DNA of 9,195 nt from contig CAMBUC010000067.1 of NCBI GenBank assembly GCA_945871045.1, positions 1-9,195 of the forward strand, read 5' to 3'. The notes beneath the pieces were generated by a model that was not told the origin of the DNA, searched no databases, and worked only from the letters and a program-made list of their open reading frames with translations. Position numbers and translations under genes: made by a program. This stretch comes from an uncultured bacterium. GTDB lineage: Bacteria > Bacillota > Clostridia > Lachnospirales > Lachnospiraceae. Positions 1-7,374 of this stretch are shown one piece after another (positions within the stretch are counted from its first letter, which is position 1; each line of letters starts with the position of its first letter).

Positions 1-1414
1 AAATATTTATGTTTCCCCCAAGACCCTGACAGATCACTTCAGAAAGCGCATCCTCCGCACTTGTCTGTGTGTCAGCCCCAGCGCCTCCGTTTTTCCGTGC
101 TTCCACATCGCTTCGTCTGTATAATTTCACTTCCTCACTGTCATCACGTCCAGGGGTTTTCAGATCTAATTTCTTGATCAGGAAACTAAACAGGAAGAAA
201 TAAACAATAAAATAACCGATACCTACAATAACGATCCAGATCCAGTTTGTCTTGGCATTTCCCTGAAGAACGCCAAACAGGAACATATCAATAAGACCAC
301 CTGAAAAAGTCATGCCTACGCCTACCTGAAATACATGCATCAGCATATATGCAAGTCCTGCAAATACACAGTGGATACCGTACAAAAGCGGTGCAACGAA
401 CAGGAATGTAAACTCGATAGGCTCTGTGATACCTGTCAGCATGGAAGTCAGGGCTGCGGATAACAGCAGACCTTCCACTGCTTTTTTCTTGTCGGCTCTT
501 GCTGTTTTGTACATAGCCAGTGCTGCTCCCGGAAGACCGAAGATCATCATGGGGAATTTACCTGCCATAAATCTTGTGGCTGATACTGCGAAATGCTCAA
601 CGGTTGGATCAGCAAGCTGTGCAAAGAAAATATTCTGCGCACCTTCAACGGTCTGTCCTGCAACTTCCAGTGTACCGCCCAGCGCTGTCTGCCAGAAAGG
701 AAGATAGAACACATGATGCAGTCCAAAAGGAATCAGCAGACGCTCCATAAATCCGTACACCCATGTACCTGCATAGCCGGAATTGAGAACCACATCACCT
801 ACTGCGTAAATTCCACTCTGAATGACAGGCCATACAAAGAACATCAGGATACCTACACCGGTGTAAACCAGTGCGCTGATGATCGGAACGAATCTTGTTC
901 CTCCGAAAAAGGAAAGTACCTGCGGAAGCTGGATCTTATAGAATCTGTTGTGTAAAGCCGCAACTCCAAGACCTACGATGATACCGCCGAACACACCCAT
1001 CTGAAGGGAGGTAATACCGCACACGGAAGTAGTTGCTCCGCTTAACATGCTCTCCGCTCCACCATTAATCTGAATCATGGCACCGATCGATGCATGCATA
1101 ATAAAAAATGCGATGACTGCTGCAAGCGCTGATACTTCTTTTTCCTTCTTTGCCATACCAATAGCAACACCCATAGCGAAGATAATAGGCAGGTTGCCGA
1201 ATACAATATCGCCTGCTTCTTTCATGACGGTAAAGATTGCGTTGAATACGGTTCCCGGTCCCATAATCTTCAGCAGACCGTAGGTTTCCAGCATGGTCTC
1301 ATTGGTAAGTGAGCCACCCACGCCAAGCAGAAGTCCTGCTACCGGAAGAATGGCAATCGGAAGCATAAACGATCTTCCTACTCGCTGTAAAACAGCAAAA
1401 ATTTTGTCTTTCAT
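1..1414 (-). CDS. PTS glucose/maltose-family permease, EIIC plus start of EIIB (3' partial)
   Basis: This is the membrane channel of a phosphoenolpyruvate sugar phosphotransferase system, which imports and phosphorylates a sugar. I translated 471 residues from ATG at 1414; the rest lies outside the window. It is hydrophobic throughout, with family hallmarks ERLLIPFGLHH (residues 224-234) and GITEPIEF (328-335), the conserved substrate-site region of Glc-superfamily EIIC. After the last membrane helix comes a linker with TPGR (420-423) and LYRRSDVEARKN, then ALSEVICQGLGGNIN, which resembles the first helix of an EIIB domain. The phosphorylated cysteine of EIIB would lie just beyond the window. 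The linker resembles MalP/PtsG-type IICB proteins, so glucose, maltose or another glucoside are all possible substrates. The start is supported by AAGGAG (1422-1427), 7 nt upstream. It follows the kinase gene but is separated from it by a terminator. Confidence 0.93.
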   Translation of the reverse strand, partial: MKDKIFAVLQRVGRSFMLPIAILPVAGLLLGVGGSLTNETMLETYGLLKIMGPGTVFNAIFTVMKEAGDIVFGNLPIIFAMGVAIGMAKKEKEVSALAAVIAFFIMHASIGAMIQINGGAESMLSGATTSVCGITSLQMGVFGGIIVGLGVAALHNRFYKIQLPQVLSFFGGTRFVPIISALVYTGVGILMFFVWPVIQSGIYAVGDVVLNSGYAGTWVYGFMERLLIPFGLHHVFYLPFWQTALGGTLEVAGQTVEGAQNIFFAQLADPTVEHFAVSATRFMAGKFPMMIFGLPGAALAMYKTARADKKKAVEGLLLSAALTSMLTGITEPIEFTFLFVAPLLYGIHCVFAGLAYMLMHVFQVGVGMTFSGGLIDMFLFGVLQGNAKTNWIWIVIVGIGYFIVYFFLFSFLIKKLDLKTPGRDDSEEVKLYRRSDVEARKNGGAGADTQTSAEDALSEVICQGLGGNINI

Positions 1415-1476
1415 GTTTGTTCTCCTTTTCTTTTCTATTTGGAGTACTTGTGTGCGTCTTGGTAATGTCTTATTCT

Positions 1477-1504
1477 AACCAATTTACACGATTGCAAAAC
1501 CAAT
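1477..1504 (-). promoter_or_regulatory. Paired ATTGGTT repeats flanking a cre-like site in the PTS leader
   Basis: On the minus strand the heptamer ATTGGTT occurs twice, at 1504-1498 and 1483-1477, offset by exactly 21 bp (two helical turns). Between them lies TTGCAATCGTGTAAAT (1497-1482). It matches 13 of 16 positions of the CcpA cre consensus WTGNAARCGNWWWCAW as I know it, but the 3' half is poor. The site is downstream of the terminator and upstream of the ribosome binding site. A weak -10-like TAGAAT (1477-1472) overlaps one repeat, without a convincing -35. Binding by a carbon-catabolite or sugar regulator is a guess. Confidence 0.25.
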
Positions 1505-1523
1505 GGGTTATAAATTTTGTAAC

Positions 1524-1579
1524 AAAAAAGGCATTAACACGCATAAGTATCCCTACTACTCATACATAGTTAATGCCTT
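1524..1579 (-). terminator. Intrinsic terminator between kinase and PTS genes
   Basis: Read on the minus strand, AAGGCATTAAC (1579-1569) pairs perfectly with GTTAATGCCTT (1538-1528), and the second arm runs into TTTTTT (1529-1524). Inside the large loop a second 7-bp stem forms, ATGAGTA with TACTTAT (one G-U pair), closing a 7-nt loop GTAGGGA. It sits about 94 nt after the kinase stop and about 110 nt before the PTS start. It can end the lipoprotein-kinase transcript, act as an attenuator in the PTS leader, or do both. The plus-strand reading has no T-run, so it works for minus-strand transcription only. Confidence 0.8.
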
Positions 1580-1604
1580 GTCCATCGAATCTTTAACAAG
1601 TAAC
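1569..1604 (-). promoter_or_regulatory. Candidate antiterminator stem competing with the PTS leader terminator
   Basis: On the minus strand, GTTA-CTTGT (1604-1596) can pair with ACAAG (1581-1577) and, after a 4-nt bulge GCAT, with TAAC (1572-1569). The second half of this stem uses the same bases as the 5' arm of the terminator (1579-1569), so the two structures exclude each other. The words GTTACT and AGGC also occur in the RAT sites bound by BglG/LicT/GlcT antiterminators, but here they are about 12 nt farther apart than in the RAT sites I know. A BglG-family regulator is therefore possible, not shown. Confidence 0.4.
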
Positions 1605-1618
1605 ATACTATATGACAC

Positions 1619-1647
1619 ATATTAATATACATCTGAATGCTTGGCAA
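1619..1647 (-). promoter_or_regulatory. Candidate promoter for the PTS gene
   Basis: On the minus strand, TTGCCA (1647-1642) matches five of six bases of the -35 consensus. After 17 bp it is followed by TAATAT (1624-1619), a moderate -10 inside an AT palindrome ATATTAATAT. Predicted transcription would begin near 1612, just ahead of the antiterminator-like stem. The placement after the kinase stop and before the terminator is what an attenuated leader needs. The -10 is weak and a shifted choice (TATATT, 1629-1624) is also possible. Confidence 0.4.
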
Positions 1648-1672
1648 GACTGTTTTTCCATCTGCAATGTAT

Positions 1673-4600
1673 TCACGCGTTCCGAGGCGCAAACTGCAGC
1701 ACTGCCTGCTTCAGTTTTTGCGGATCAATGGGTTTTGATAAATGTGCCGTCATTCCACTGGCAAGGGAACGGCTGATATCCTCATCGAAGGCATTGGCGC
1801 TGACAGCAATAATGGGAATCGTTTCACTGTCTGCGTGTCCGGAAGTACGAATCACATGTGTTGCCTCCAAACCATTCATCACCGGCATCATCACATCCAT
1901 AAAAATCATGTGGTAGTCACCCGCACTTGAGGCACAGAACATATCTACCGCCTGCTGACCGTTAAATGCACTGTCCACATGGCATCCCAGATCCTCTAAA
2001 AATGCCCTCATAATTTCCATATTCAGTTCGTTGTCCTCCACCGCGAGAATGCGGGTTCCAGTGAGATCCACATCTTCCAGAGACACTTCCTCCTGCTGCA
2101 CCGGTGCTTCCACAACAGGTAACTCCAGTGTAAAAGAAAAAGTACTTCCTTTTCCAACCTCGCTCTCCAGTTGAATTTCACTATCCATCATGTGGATCAG
2201 ACGATTACAGATGGAAAGACCCAGTCCACTACCCTGACGATGGGAAGACGCATTATTCAACTGTTCGAATACACCAAAAATTCTCTGACGATCCTCCTCG
2301 CTGATTCCGGCACCCTGATCAATGACCGCGAAATATATGCTTGCCAAATGATCCTCCACGACCGATTCCTTTACAACCAGCCGGATTTCCGTTCCTTTGT
2401 TTGAATACTTGGCAGCGTTACCTAAGAGGTTGATCAGAACCTGACTGATTCGCAGCGCGTCCCCATGGAACCATCTGTTCGTCAGGCAAAAATCTGTTTG
2501 AAACACCTGCTCCCTGTCTGCGAATTCCCCATCCATCACATGATGCAGTTCATCCAACAGACGATACAGATCAAAATCATCGTTCACCAGCGACATCTTT
2601 CCGCTTTCAATCTTGGACATATCAAGAATGTCATTTAACAGTCCCAGCAGATACGCTGAAGAAGCCCGCACTTTTTTCAAACAATCCACCCGCACCTCAT
2701 CTGACTGGTTCTCCTGTAGGGCAATCTCCGTCATTCCGATGATTCCATTCATCGGGGTACGGATCTCATGAGACATTCTGGCCAAAAAGTCAGACTTTGC
2801 CTGGGCAGACTGGTCATGGTGCTCCTGATTGACCCGATTCTGAATGATGGTGCTGATCTCCCAAAGGAGGTCATAACTGTCTTTTTCATCCAGTATCGCC
2901 GAATCAATGCCCACAAAAAAGATACTTCCGGAATACAGACCGTTATCTGACATCGGAAAAACAATTCCTTTATGGGGATACAAATTCTTCTGGAACACAG
3001 CCGACATATCAACCGCCGCTTCCATCGGACACAGTAAATGTAACTGCGCCACACGATTCATCCTCTGATACTCCGCTTCGGAGCAATGGTAAACCGGCTC
3101 AATACCTTCCGGTGTTTCATGGAATTTCCAACAGTAACTCACCATTCCGGCCAGATATTCGCCGTTGAATGATGTGACCAGCAAATCCTGTAACGGAAAC
3201 TGCTTCTTCAACCGGCATGCCGCAAGATCCAGTGCCGCCTCAAGAGACGCACTTCGGTCAAACAGGTTGAGGATCAGCGAAGCAAGTCCCATTCTGTTGA
3301 TATAGTCCTGAGAAACCACTTTACTAAAGGCCTTGCCCGTTGTTTTTTCCATTTGGTGGTTCTCCCACTGTACCACATCACAGTTCCTGCATGCGGCCTC
3401 GCTCAGGGCAGCCTGCACACGGCAGAACAGTTCTTCCGTTGATTCGTCGCAGGCAGCGGTCATTCCTACACGAAACTTCAGTTCCAGCACGTTCTGGCGA
3501 ATGATGGACGAACAATCTGTCTGAAGGGCGTCCAGCATATGCAGGCACTCTTCCGCTCCCGCTCCCGGAAGCCACAGCAGAAATTCATCCGCACCGGCAC
3601 GAATCAATACCGGCTGGTCTTCGCACAATTGCTGACACTGCTTTGTAATCAATGCAGCGATTTCATTGAGAATCACATCCCCAAAAGTCAGTCCGTAGTT
3701 CTGCACAATGTTGGTGAATGCACATATATCCATGAAAACCAATTCGCCCTCCGGCTGCTTTCTACGCGTTTTCTCCAATGCAGCTTCGCCCTGTTTCAGA
3801 CGATAAAATCCAGTAACAGGATCCATCTTCTGCTGGTTCTCCCGCTCGAGTTCCTGCATCTTTATCTTGTGGATATCTCGAATATAACCTACCACGGTTC
3901 GTTTTCCGGTCTGTGTATCCGTCACGGTTTTTCCGTTGATTTCACTCCAACGCCCATCCTTCATCTCCGGAAGCATCAAACGTATCTGTGCATGGATATC
4001 TGTTGTCCTGCCCTCCATGATCTCCTCTAAAACTGCCTGATCTTCTTCCGAAAACAGTTTCGTGATGATATCTTTCCAAAATTCTTTCATGGACCATACG
4101 CCATTATTTTTTTTGCTATTCACTATTTCTATCGTCTGCTCCTGCTGACGGTAAGTAAAGAATACATCGTTGGAACTTTCCAGCGCAACTCTGTAACGCT
4201 CTTTCTCCTCCATCAATTGATTTTCCGTTGCTATTTCGCTCTCTGTCAGATGAAACACAACCTGATGCAACTCATCAATTTCCTGAATGTCAGACGGCCG
4301 GAATTGCCTCAGTCCCTTAATACCGCCTCTTACACTATCCATCAACCGATAAACCGGTGCCGAAATATAGTGTACTACGATAAACATAATCACCATACCC
4401 ACAAGGGCACAGACCACAATGGTAGTCAGAAGACTGCGGTACAGTTGATTTCCCAGACCAAAAATAGATTCCTCGGTAACAAAGCCACACAATACCCAGT
4501 CTGTATTATCATAAGGCACTTTCCCGCTATACAAATGAAACTTTGAAATGACCGCATAGATGTTCTGGGTACCTATGGTGGTATTCTTTACACGGAACAG

Positions 4601-5563
4601 TTCCTGATATTCAGGGGATTCCATATGATACTGCATACCATCTCTGCGAATAGCGTCAAACAATGAACCTGTTCCTGTCAGTGCCTGATAGGTTCCATCT
4701 CCCTGATCAATGGCAATCGCATAGCCCGCATTCTGATTGCGGTCCAGATCCCGTACCGGCAAAAAACTGCTGTTCAGATAATCGATAGAAATCTCCGTAC
4801 CGATAATCCCATAGATATGACCGTCATAGCAAAGGGGGATGGAATAGGTAATCATCTGATGGTTGTACAACGCATGATCTTCTAAAACAAAAGGCAGGGA
4901 CCAGTAGACTAAATCTGTCATATCCGCATCTGTATTCTGCTGTGCCAACAAATATGGTGTATAGAAAAAGTCGTCTGCAGTTCTCACACCACTGCCTGCG
5001 AACCGGAAGTATGTAGACCAGGAACTGTCTAGCGCAATATTGCTCTCCCTGGCTAAGGTTTTATCGCCTCTCTCAAACAATAGGTCCGAATTTGTTGTTG
5101 TCTTCGTAGTCGGGTCAGAATCTCTCAGGAAAAATCCCACATAGTCCTGTGGCACAGTATGATCCGCATGATTACCCAAAACCAAAAACACGCCACATGT
5201 ATCATCCCCTTGAAGATAAGACAGCATCTCAGGAAATACATGCTGTGCATAGGCACGCTGCAGTTCCTTATCTCCAAGAAATGTGTTTATAGACGCATGG
5301 TTCTCCGCCAAAAACTCATCAAGCGCTTGATTCAGATACCCACGTTCACTTTTTATCGCACTCCACTGATCAACCATCGCATTTTCCAGCACGACTTGAC
5401 GGTTTTCCACTAAGTGACTGTCAATCGCAACTGCATTTAGTTCCATTGTCTCTTTTGCCTTACTTGCAAGCAAAATAGAAAATGGCAGAAGGCCCTGAAT
5501 CATTACCACCAGCACCAGGGGGATCAGTAGCAAATAGTTCAATTTCCGCTTTCGTTTTTTCAT
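1673..5563 (-). CDS. Hybrid sensor histidine kinase (Cache-PAS-degenerate GGDEF-GAF-HK-REC)
   Basis: This 1296-residue membrane kinase has helices at about 10-33 and 378-399. They enclose an extracellular double-Cache-like domain containing YWSLPF, MITYSIPL and IIGTEISIDYL. A HAMP-like linker (about 400-445) and a PAS-like domain (about 455-575) follow. A GGDEF-like domain (about 580-735) reads GADEF at 657-661. A GAF-like region (about 755-910) precedes the HisKA box SHEIRTP with the phosphorylated His932. The HATPase has NLLGNAAKYS (N box), DQGAGI and GSGLGLS. The C-terminal receiver (about 1170-1294) has phospho-acceptor Asp1223 (MDVMMP) and KP at 1277-1278. There is no Hpt or DNA-binding domain, so the relay must pass to another protein. 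AGGAG (5577-5573) lies 9 nt before ATG, and 41 nt separate it from the lipoprotein stop, so the two genes are probably co-transcribed. The ligand is unknown; a sugar is inferred from the neighbours. Confidence 0.95.
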   Translation of the reverse strand: MKKRKRKLNYLLLIPLVLVVMIQGLLPFSILLASKAKETMELNAVAIDSHLVENRQVVLENAMVDQWSAIKSERGYLNQALDEFLAENHASINTFLGDKELQRAYAQHVFPEMLSYLQGDDTCGVFLVLGNHADHTVPQDYVGFFLRDSDPTTKTTTNSDLLFERGDKTLARESNIALDSSWSTYFRFAGSGVRTADDFFYTPYLLAQQNTDADMTDLVYWSLPFVLEDHALYNHQMITYSIPLCYDGHIYGIIGTEISIDYLNSSFLPVRDLDRNQNAGYAIAIDQGDGTYQALTGTGSLFDAIRRDGMQYHMESPEYQELFRVKNTTIGTQNIYAVISKFHLYSGKVPYDNTDWVLCGFVTEESIFGLGNQLYRSLLTTIVVCALVGMVIMFIVVHYISAPVYRLMDSVRGGIKGLRQFRPSDIQEIDELHQVVFHLTESEIATENQLMEEKERYRVALESSNDVFFTYRQQEQTIEIVNSKKNNGVWSMKEFWKDIITKLFSEEDQAVLEEIMEGRTTDIHAQIRLMLPEMKDGRWSEINGKTVTDTQTGKRTVVGYIRDIHKIKMQELERENQQKMDPVTGFYRLKQGEAALEKTRRKQPEGELVFMDICAFTNIVQNYGLTFGDVILNEIAALITKQCQQLCEDQPVLIRAGADEFLLWLPGAGAEECLHMLDALQTDCSSIIRQNVLELKFRVGMTAACDESTEELFCRVQAALSEAACRNCDVVQWENHQMEKTTGKAFSKVVSQDYINRMGLASLILNLFDRSASLEAALDLAACRLKKQFPLQDLLVTSFNGEYLAGMVSYCWKFHETPEGIEPVYHCSEAEYQRMNRVAQLHLLCPMEAAVDMSAVFQKNLYPHKGIVFPMSDNGLYSGSIFFVGIDSAILDEKDSYDLLWEISTIIQNRVNQEHHDQSAQAKSDFLARMSHEIRTPMNGIIGMTEIALQENQSDEVRVDCLKKVRASSAYLLGLLNDILDMSKIESGKMSLVNDDFDLYRLLDELHHVMDGEFADREQVFQTDFCLTNRWFHGDALRISQVLINLLGNAAKYSNKGTEIRLVVKESVVEDHLASIYFAVIDQGAGISEEDRQRIFGVFEQLNNASSHRQGSGLGLSICNRLIHMMDSEIQLESEVGKGSTFSFTLELPVVEAPVQQEEVSLEDVDLTGTRILAVEDNELNMEIMRAFLEDLGCHVDSAFNGQQAVDMFCASSAGDYHMIFMDVMMPVMNGLEATHVIRTSGHADSETIPIIAVSANAFDEDISRSLASGMTAHLSKPIDPQKLKQAVLQFAPRNA

Positions 5564-5604
5564 GAGTTCTTTCTCCTGTTTGTCTGAACCCGGTTCATAA
5601 AAGA

Positions 5605-7083
5605 TTAGGAATTTACAGCATCTTCCAAAGCCGTACAGAAGTCTTCGTACCAGCTGTCGAAGGCATCATCCGTCAGGTAGGGGGCAGCCGCATCTTCCCG
5701 TGCAGTTCCGGCTGCTACCGCTTCATCGATCGCGGTCTTGTCTGCCACTGCCTTGTCGCTGAGATTGAAATCTAAAATCTTACGGGTGCTGTAGCCGTTA
5801 TCAAAGCACTTTGTTGTATAAAACTGAATAGAATCAGACTGATTGAGGATATTTACCAGACAGTCATAGGTCTTGGGATTGACCTGAAGTTCCTGACTCT
5901 TTACAATTTCATCAAGCATCTCCACCGTGTTTGCATCCTTGCGCACCGGTAGATAAGCAGATTCACAAACAAAACGAAGGTTGTTTTCTTTGGCGGTAAA
6001 CCATTTCATAAACTCACAGGCGGCATATTCGTGTACAACGTCTGATTTTGTCACCGCCATACCGGCTCCTTGCTGTACGTTGTAAGCCTCTCCATCTTCC
6101 ATGACAGGTGCAGAGAGTACCTCGTAATCAATGGCCTTGCTTCCCTCATCCAGTTCTACCTCATCCGGGAAGTACATGGCAGACGAGGTGGATCCTGTAT
6201 AAGCAAGAATATCTCCCGTCTTTACATCATCGGAACGGAACTTTCCAAGACTTGTAAAGTATCCCTTCACATAAGGCACATAATAATTGTCCCACAGGCG
6301 ACGAATTTTCTCTTTCTCAGGTTGAAGTGTCACCTCACCGTCCTTTACATCGAAAATGTCCACGCCCATCTGCTTCATACCGATGATAAAATAATTGGAC
6401 ATCGAGTCACGCCCGTAAAATGCCTTACCGTCACCAGGTACATCCGGAGTCAGGCTGTCCGTCCATTCATAGTAACGCTGTGCTACTTTTGTGACGCCTT
6501 CCACCGTCTTCAGTTCTTCTGTGCTTGTCCCGGTTGCATCTGCAAATGGCTTCCAGTCAGTGGTATTGAGCATCAAAACCTCTGTTGATTTTGCCACAGG
6601 GAAGAGATATAGCGCCTCGTCATCATAGAAATATCCCTCCTGAATGTAGCCATCTACATATTCCGCCAACTCCTCTTCGGTAAAATATTGACTTAGATCA
6701 CTGAGTTTTCCCTGCTGCTGTACCGCATAGGCTGTATCCGCATAGGTAGAAAACAGATCCGGCATAGGCTGTGCTCCCACCTTCTCTGCCACGGAGTCAG
6801 AAATCGCTTGTTCCAGATCAGCAACAGAACCCTGGCTGTATCCTTCTACATAAATTCCCTTTTCCTTTCCTGTCGTCGCATTAAACTCCTCAACCAACTG
6901 GTCAAAGGCAGCCTGCTGACCGCCATTGTAGTAATGCCAAACGGTCAATGAAACCGGGTTGTTGGGATCTAGTTTTACCGTTTCTGATTTTGCCGTTTCT
7001 CCCTGCTTTGCTCCGCAGCCTGCCAGCAGAGACATCACCATTGTTCCTGCCAAAACAGCCGCTATCCGTCTTTTTCTCTTCAT
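5605..7083 (-). CDS. Extracellular solute-binding lipoprotein (family 1, sugar type)
   Basis: This is a 492-residue ABC-type substrate-binding protein, anchored outside the membrane as a lipoprotein. The signal peptide starts MKRKRR, continues with a hydrophobic stretch, and ends in lipobox LAGC with the lipidated Cys23. The mature protein has the family's features: VSLTVWHYYNGG (44-55), PDLFSTYADTAYAV (108-121), FPVAKSTEVLMLNTT (161-175) and a C-terminal helical lobe with CEFMKWFTAKENN (356-368). Length fits family 1 (sugar and oligosaccharide) binding proteins. The start is supported by AAGGAA about 10 nt upstream and by the signal peptide at the N-terminus. No ABC permease or ATPase gene lies within the window. 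The next gene is a hybrid kinase with an extracellular Cache domain, so a role as a ligand-presenting co-receptor, in the manner of ChvE-VirA or LuxP-LuxQ, is plausible. It could equally serve a permease encoded elsewhere. Confidence 0.93.
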   Translation of the reverse strand: MKRKRRIAAVLAGTMVMSLLAGCGAKQGETAKSETVKLDPNNPVSLTVWHYYNGGQQAAFDQLVEEFNATTGKEKGIYVEGYSQGSVADLEQAISDSVAEKVGAQPMPDLFSTYADTAYAVQQQGKLSDLSQYFTEEELAEYVDGYIQEGYFYDDEALYLFPVAKSTEVLMLNTTDWKPFADATGTSTEELKTVEGVTKVAQRYYEWTDSLTPDVPGDGKAFYGRDSMSNYFIIGMKQMGVDIFDVKDGEVTLQPEKEKIRRLWDNYYVPYVKGYFTSLGKFRSDDVKTGDILAYTGSTSSAMYFPDEVELDEGSKAIDYEVLSAPVMEDGEAYNVQQGAGMAVTKSDVVHEYAACEFMKWFTAKENNLRFVCESAYLPVRKDANTVEMLDEIVKSQELQVNPKTYDCLVNILNQSDSIQFYTTKCFDNGYSTRKILDFNLSDKAVADKTAIDEAVAAGTAREDAAAPYLTDDAFDSWYEDFCTALEDAVNS

Positions 7084-7163
7084 ATTTTATGAGTTCCTTC
7101 CCTAAAATGTGATTCAACCTTCCGCATATCCGAATGCTTATATTACCGTCAATCTTGTTCAAC

Positions 7164-7191
7164 ATTATAACATTTTTTGGTCAAATAGCAA
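7164..7191 (-). promoter_or_regulatory. Extended -10 promoter of the lipoprotein-kinase operon
   Basis: On the minus strand, TGTTATAAT (7172-7164) is a consensus TATAAT with the TGn extension. A -35-like TTGCTA (7191-7186) lies 16 bp upstream and matches four of six consensus bases. Transcription would start near 7157, giving a leader of about 74 nt before ATG at 7083. A weak -35 with an extended -10 is typical of an activated promoter, which fits the tandem repeat directly upstream. Confidence 0.72.
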
Positions 7192-7193
7192 TA

Positions 7194-7237
7194 AATAATG
7201 CCGGCATTCCTCTCTAATAATGCCGGCATCCCGCTCT
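7194..7237 (-). repeat. Two 22-bp tandem repeats with ATGCCGGCAT palindromes (putative operator)
   Basis: The units are 7194-7215 and 7216-7237, identical at 20 of 22 positions (plus-strand form AATAATGCCGGCAT followed by yCCkCTCT). Each contains a perfect palindrome: 12 bp at 7197-7208 and 10 bp at 7220-7229. The 22-bp period puts both on the same face of the helix. The repeats end 2 bp before the -35 hexamer. Their centres fall near -45 and -67 relative to the predicted transcription start, positions usual for activators. The bound protein is not identifiable from the sequence. Confidence 0.6.
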
Positions 7238-7249
7238 AATTTTTTCTAA

Positions 7250-7374
7250 GTTAGCAACCACCAGTTCAACTGGTGGTTTAATTTTGCCCCTCCAAAGGGG
7301 CTTTGTTACTGCTCGCCCCGAAGGGCGGTGTCGCAAGCATTATTACTGGTCCGCTTATAAAGCGGTACTACGTG
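7250..7374. mobile_element. Cluster of four hairpins, probable IS200/IS605-type end or palindromic element remnant
   Basis: Four unrelated stem-loops sit within about 110 bp. They are an 8-bp or longer stem ACCACCAG/CTGGTGGT (7256-7278), GCCCC/GGGGC (7286-7301), CGCCC/GGGCG with CGAA loop (7314-7327), and CCGCTT/AAGCGG (7351-7365). Homology of the overlapping GNAT-like frame stops at about 7374, where this cluster begins. IS200/IS605 elements carry subterminal hairpins at their ends, which is why I favour such a remnant. There is no transposase here and I cannot define a boundary or target site. The first hairpin is followed by a T-rich tract on the plus strand, but no plus-strand gene needs it. 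Confidence 0.4.

Noticed and set aside
426..955. Overlapping plus-strand frames opposite the PTS gene
   Set aside because: The minus-strand frame is an unbroken, clearly recognisable EIIC of 471 codons; the plus-strand texts match nothing.
3539..4030. Plus-strand open frame of 163 codons
   Set aside because: It lies wholly inside the kinase gene, antisense to the conserved GGDEF/PAS coding frame, and has no recognisable family features.
5590..5600. Inverted repeat GAACC/GGTTC between lipoprotein and kinase genes
   Set aside because: The arms are separated by one base so no hairpin loop can form as drawn, there is no T-run, and it is too short to argue against co-transcription.
6070..6588. 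Plus-strand open frame of 172 codons
   Set aside because: It is antisense to the binding lipoprotein, has a Cys-rich, unstructured text and no convincing ribosome binding site.
6902..7165. Minus-strand 87-codon frame starting upstream of the lipoprotein
   Set aside because: It overlaps the predicted -10 region and the signal-peptide coding region in another frame, and its sequence is not protein-like.
7194..7237. Possible CRISPR fragment
   Set aside because: The two repeats are directly adjacent with no spacer between them, and no further copies or cas genes are visible.
7256..7301. Intrinsic terminator for a plus-strand gene
   Set aside because: The hairpins are followed by T-rich sequence on the plus strand, but there is no plus-strand gene upstream to terminate. 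The minus-strand reading lacks a T-run.
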